A stretch of DNA of 64,000 nucleotides. It comes from Rhodoferax sp. (GTDB taxonomy: Bacteria > Pseudomonadota > Gammaproteobacteria > Burkholderiales > Burkholderiaceae_C). The DNA lies in contig NZ_JAUSLE010000072.1 of NCBI RefSeq assembly GCF_030646845.1, forward strand, positions 1 through 64,000. Reading direction: 5' to 3'. Both the position numbers and the translations under genes were made by a program. The notes beneath the pieces are model-generated. The model was not told the origin of the DNA. It made no database searches and saw only the letters and a program-made list of their open reading frames with translations. Shown here one piece after another: positions 61,001 through 64,000 of the stretch (the stretch's first letter is position 1; each line of letters opens with the position of its first letter).

Positions 61001-64000
61001 GCTGTGTCCGGCGCGAGGTCGTAGCGGAAGCCCCAAGGCGAAGGATCCGTGTAGCCAAGCGGAAGCGTATCGGCATTCGTGACCCGAAATCGCAGCGAGT
61101 CTCCCTGGCGGCCGTCGAACGCGAGCTGCGGCTCACTGGCCGCGAGGTTCACATGCGCGCCATCGTCCGACGAACGTGGCGTCTGGAATTCGCCGTTGTG
61201 CACGCGGACCCACGCGAGTTTCACCATCGGCTTGGTTGGCCAAGCGAGCAGCTTGGGGAGCTGCGTGGGGCGGTGCCAATCCGACGTCAGGTCACCGGGG
61301 GCGGCGCCCCAGTCGGCGTCTTGGTACTGAGTTTTGTCCGCCACATTCAGATCGGTCGGATCGTAGTACTCCGAGTTCACGAGCCAGAAGTAGTACTCGT
61401 CCATCACCGGCGGATGAACCCGCCCGCAATCACAGCAGCATGGCGAAGGAGTTGTCGCCAGCGGCATGAACGAGGACGTGGCCGGTGGCTCCCCGGCCGC
61501 AGCAATGCGCAAGAAGCGGGTGCCGAGTCGGATCGCGGCCTGCAGCCAGAGTGGAAGCTGCGGCGACGACGCTCCATCCGGGTTGCCGTTGCCATTTCCA
61601 TCGCCGGTGCCATTCGCCGCGCCCGGCGCCACGGCAGCGAGCGCGATGACCGCACCATCGTTCGGGTTGCCATCGGGGTTCGGTTGCCCGTCGCCACCAC
61701 CGCCTGCGATTTGCAGTTGCGACGGCGCGAGCCACGTTGGCCGCGCGTGCCGCTCAGGTCGACCCATCAATCCGAGGTTCTCCGGCTGCGCCACCTGCTT
61801 GAGGTAGGAGGGATCCCGGTGCTGCAAGGCAGTGAGCGACGCATGTGCGGGCCAATAAGGCGCCGGCCAGTACTCCATGCCGCCCGGTTGGGGTGCCGTC
61901 AGTGTGGCGCGCCGCAATTCGGACTCGAGGAAGCGAAACGCTTCGGTCTGGATCGCACGTTCGTGCTCGCTCCACTCGACGCAGTTCTCTTTGTACAACA
62001 CCCGTCGGCGGCAAGCCTGCCAGGTACGAAACGTCGCGAAAATCTTGTCCCACGCCAGCGCAAACTCCACGGTGACCGTGAAGCCCGGTTCTTGCGAGAG
62101 TCGCGCGCGCTCGACGAATGATTGAACGGCGGTGATCGCTTCCTCGACACGGCTCGCCCTTTCACAAACACCGACCTCTACGTCCTGGAGCAGCAGCGCG
62201 CCGATGTCCTTCGCCGACGTTGCAAACACGCCCGGGGCAAAGGGCAAGGTAACGCGATTCATGCCGGTGAGCCAGGCGAGCAAGGCCGTACGCCCGCGCA
62301 CGCGCAACAGATTGTTGAGCCGCTCCAGATCGGCATAGCGTCTGGGGACTTGCTCGATCATTCCATCGCGATAGAACTTCGTCAGGTTCGCATTGCCGCT
62401 GGCCATCGCCGCAGCCGTGCTCGCGGCCCAGAGGTCGGGTTGCGCGAAGGAGAGATCAAGCGGCACGAACGCCTTTAGCAACCTGCGCACCCACAACGAC
62501 GCATGCCAACAGCGAAGGGGCCAACGATCGTCGCAGAGCTTTGTCCAATCGACGGTGACGCTGTCATGGAAATCCAGGACGAGCGGCGCGTGGTCCATGT
62601 CGATTCCCAGATCCGTGAGCAAGGGCACCGGATCGACCGGTTGCTGGTTCGATGCCTCGACGAAACAGAGCCAGCTGAGACGCTCGGTGCGCTTGTGAAC
62701 CGCTCGCCTCATGTGGTCGTAGTCGACCAGTCGCTCGAACCAGTCGAACAAGGCCTGCCTGCGCCACACAGACGGCGTCGCACGCGCATCCAGAAGTGCT
62801 GGCGGATTGCGCTGCGGATCGCCACCGTAGACGTCGCCGATCGGCAGGAAATTGAAATCCAGCGATGCCCGGTGCGACGTGTACGGTACGCCAGCCACGT
62901 AGGTGCAGCCGGCAAACAGATCGGCAGACGAAAGCATGTACTCGGTCTCGGAACCGCTCGCCCGCGCTACCCGACCTGCCGACAAGCGCAGCCGATGGCA
63001 GAAGAGAAGCGCCTTGAACGCGCGCTGATAGGTGCGGCGAATGTCACGCAAGCTACCCGTGTACTGTTGGGCAAGATACGCTGCTGCCGACGGCACTGCG
63101 GCTTGCTTGCTCACCAGCGGACCGGTTGTGACATCGCGATACAGGCGCTCCACAGGCAACGCGGTAATGCAGTCTTGCGTATCCGGGCCCTGGTACTTCA
63201 CGGTGAAACCGGTGCGGGCGCGCACCAGCTCGTTCTTCTCGTCGAACGCAGGCGCCGTCTCCTCGAAATCGATGTCGATGAAATAGGCGCCGCGCTTCAA
63301 GGGCAGCGGGCCAGAGATCCGGTCGGGTGCCTGCTCGTCCGCCCACCGATAGTTCAGCAGCCGGAACGTCCGCTGCCCGCGCCGCAGGTTCACACGCCAT
63401 TTGTTGTGGCTGCACTTCTCGAAGTCGGGTTGCTCGCAGTCCGGTGTCGGTGCACCGCCAAAGAACGTGTACGTACCCGTTTTTTCGACGATGAGCACCC
63501 CCGACCAGTGCGCCGTGAATCCCGCTGCTCCAGCCAGAGGCAGTCCGTCGGCTTCGCGAAGCGCGAGCCCGTTGCGGATCAGCGCGAACTCGTGCTTGGA
63601 CATCGGCAGCGTGAAATCGAGTGGCGGAACCATGCTGAAGACCGGTGTATTCCATTCGTTGGCGGCCGATGTGAAGGCGCTCATCGTGCCTGTCAATTGG
63701 GGCCACACACCGCCGCTCGTATCGGTCACTTCGCCGAGCAGGCCGGTGCCTGTGAGGGCCGTCAGGGCCGCGAACGCGCCACCGGTCGGCTGCGCCCAGG
63801 TGAAGCCCGCTGGCATTTGGCCGTTGTCCTGCTCCCAGGCACTTGTTGCGAGATTCTCGTCGCCCAGCAGGCGACGAAGCATCAGCGACGCAAGACCGAC
63901 TTCCACCTCGCCCTCGTCTGACGCATAGGCCACGTGACCCGCGAGATGTTCCGCAAGGACGCGCGCGCGCAATGCGAACGTTGCAAACGCGCGGCGAAAG
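58087..64000 (-). CDS. Tc toxin A-subunit-like protein with PA14-like domain, 5' end beyond window
   Basis: At least 1,970 residues; the frame is still open at the right edge, so the N-terminus is missing. A PA14-like domain lies at about 130-260 of the visible part (GFTAHWSGVLIVEKTGTYTFFGG; GAYFIDIDFEE). A Gly/Asn/Pro linker is near 760-810. The C-terminal third matches TcA pore subunits: coiled coil QIERQILAAERKRDSALRQL, the signature EIQEFLRDKFTNHALYLF, and the TcB-binding region LDRDYPGHYLRRIKSVSLTI. Tc A subunits form pentameric syringe-like pores that inject a TcB-TcC toxin. Unusual cysteine clusters are CCCDCGRVHPP (about 842), DDGCCCPP (about 1249) and CCPGECTCGCCD (about 1669). No TcB or TcC gene is in view. 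Confidence 0.82.
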   Translation of the reverse strand, partial: FRRAFATFALRARVLAEHLAGHVAYASDEGEVEVGLASLMLRRLLGDENLATSAWEQDNGQMPAGFTWAQPTGGAFAALTALTGTGLLGEVTDTSGGVWPQLTGTMSAFTSAANEWNTPVFSMVPPLDFTLPMSKHEFALIRNGLALREADGLPLAGAAGFTAHWSGVLIVEKTGTYTFFGGAPTPDCEQPDFEKCSHNKWRVNLRRGQRTFRLLNYRWADEQAPDRISGPLPLKRGAYFIDIDFEETAPAFDEKNELVRARTGFTVKYQGPDTQDCITALPVERLYRDVTTGPLVSKQAAVPSAAAYLAQQYTGSLRDIRRTYQRAFKALLFCHRLRLSAGRVARASGSETEYMLSSADLFAGCTYVAGVPYTSHRASLDFNFLPIGDVYGGDPQRNPPALLDARATPSVWRRQALFDWFERLVDYDHMRRAVHKRTERLSWLCFVEASNQQPVDPVPLLTDLGIDMDHAPLVLDFHDSVTVDWTKLCDDRWPLRCWHASLWVRRLLKAFVPLDLSFAQPDLWAASTAAAMASGNANLTKFYRDGMIEQVPRRYADLERLNNLLRVRGRTALLAWLTGMNRVTLPFAPGVFATSAKDIGALLLQDVEVGVCERASRVEEAITAVQSFVERARLSQEPGFTVTVEFALAWDKIFATFRTWQACRRRVLYKENCVEWSEHERAIQTEAFRFLESELRRATLTAPQPGGMEYWPAPYWPAHASLTALQHRDPSYLKQVAQPENLGLMGRPERHARPTWLAPSQLQIAGGGGDGQPNPDGNPNDGAVIALAAVAPGAANGTGDGNGNGNPDGASSPQLPLWLQAAIRLGTRFLRIAAAGEPPATSSFMPLATTPSPCCCDCGRVHPPVMDEYYFWLVNSEYYDPTDLNVADKTQYQDADWGAAPGDLTSDWHRPTQLPKLLAWPTKPMVKLAWVRVHNGEFQTPRSSDDGAHVNLAASEPQLAFDGRQGDSLRFRVTNADTLPLGYTDPSPWGFRYDLAPDTAVVLPEVIATPAPTGSFAPPLSAYPFFAYFLPGAPLEPSVYATAMTVAGSLRTHCRFEAALKWYELYFAPGDKDLRWATCRKPPHDGRDVAGVPAGGGDNQPVVLAAVRGVVRTEQDPCCDTLVRTDLAARERSVVLSYLETLLQYAQAAMCKNSPEGYAATKARLDMLCRFLGERPRTVFGQDDGQNPQSVGAFVPRFAPLNPRLMEIYDNAVDQLDALHECMTKARLKGGALHGDTSYWGDDPVRRGWRTAASNCVIDDGCCCPPSPYRFQFLLQRALETAGEVRAFGAELLAAFEKGDAEFLAAMRARHERQLLNLTEEIRRMEFREADWQVQALRKTKQAALARRQNFADLIANGLIAKEQGYENLTGVSMGTRAAGNVVEAVGQVMNLIPDITLGAAGIASTPVNVYQLPIGTKLAHAFSAAARILYTVADITGTQAGLSLTEGGWDRREADWVFQVTVLDIEIQQIERQILAAERKRDSALRQLNNLVQQKQQAAEIQEFLRDKFTNHALYLFLQQETAALHRQMYDIAWCWARQAHRAFQLERELTTQTYLPLNVWDGLHEGLLAGERLSTAMRAMEKAYFDQNRREQELVTRLSLRLDFPLAFLQLKATGACEIDIPEWRLDRDYPGHYLRRIKSVSLTIPCVAGPYTGVHCKLTLLSSATRVEPTLLDIEDCCPGECTCGCCDRQRYESIKGDPRIVKRYGATEAIATSTGQNDAGLFELNFRDERYLPFEYAGAVSRWRIELPIETNAFDIDTVSDLIFQLSYTAREGGSLLRKAAWAAASCLLPGGGLRFFDWRQDFADTWQRFKALAPVPKSERDACTRSLSLRMSRGMFPYLPGHRPVRMRRVELWFEAQACEGVRNHEIEFVPDRNREWGEEYDECCDRYFLMCVASEDWPCLFHGVIEYPFPYLCDERPLTIGDFLFSGQIGSIHRAYLVCSYEAGPPERCLPTLAPCESDCKSVC

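Noticed and set aside
60067..62121. Plus-strand open frame of 684 codons opposite the Tc-like gene
   Set aside because: Arg/His-rich complement frame with no recognisable domain; the minus-strand frame is continuous with Tc toxin motifs.
48558..64000. CRISPR array or insertion sequence
   Set aside because: Repeats here are two to four copies, irregularly spaced and diverged; no terminal inverted repeats with a transposase frame were found.

Overview
The window looks like a chromosomal segment of a betaproteobacterium of the Comamonadaceae (Rhodoferax/Polaromonas/Acidovorax-like). The reasons are high GC, an iscR-iscS-iscU-iscA-hscB-hscA-fdx operon, intracellular PHA depolymerase, DUF3443/DUF2844 lipoprotein genes, and many copies of a small palindrome (GCTAT..ATAGC) that I associate with this family. 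No database could be consulted. All family names come from reading the translated sequence.

Layout. 1-5.5 kb: 5'-truncated-at-edge aceE (minus), divergent from a PAS histidine kinase and a FixJ-type regulator; a perfect 17-bp inverted repeat lies between them. 5.5-16.5 kb: housekeeping genes (folD, M3 oligopeptidase, DUF4124/glutaredoxin-like protein, rpiA, pyrD, an FAD oxidoreductase, an N-formylglutamate amidohydrolase-like protein, a chemoreceptor, a class III aminotransferase). 16.6-25 kb: tRNA-Val, dnaQ, the ISC operon with a probable IscR operator, and uvrB. 25.2-33.1 kb: aromatic aminotransferase, a secreted zinc phospholipase C/P1-nuclease-like protein, an LigB-type dioxygenase, phaZ overlapping a soluble RnfB-like ferredoxin, a chemoreceptor with a C-terminal sensor domain, and a CBS protein. 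33.1-38 kb: a 2-oxoacid:ferredoxin oxidoreductase (korAB) translationally coupled to an NADPH-type flavoprotein. 38-46.3 kb: a complete methylmalonyl-CoA pathway cluster (epimerase-like, pccA, pccB, meaB, mutase) with a divergent GntR regulator. 46.3-48.3 kb: a DUF3443-DUF2844-small membrane protein operon.

At 48.4-48.6 kb an intact tRNA-Arg is followed by only the 3' half of a tRNA-Pro. This is the typical scar of an integrated element. From there to the right edge the gene content changes: sparse coding, degenerate repeats, proteins I cannot name, a PEP-CTERM protein, a two-gene secreted module (51.7-55.4 kb) and, at the right edge, a very large Tc-toxin A-subunit-like gene with a PA14-like domain and unusual cysteine clusters, plus a small downstream partner. 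I read 48.5 kb to beyond 64 kb as a genomic island whose far end, intact tRNA-Pro and integrase lie outside the window.

Functional links. The propionate cluster makes succinyl-CoA, and the adjacent kor operon could interconvert a 2-oxoacid and its acyl-CoA with ferredoxin, fed by the flavoprotein. ISC genes supply the clusters these enzymes need. The island carries the candidate for an undescribed system: the secreted helical protein pair and the divergent Tc-like toxin.
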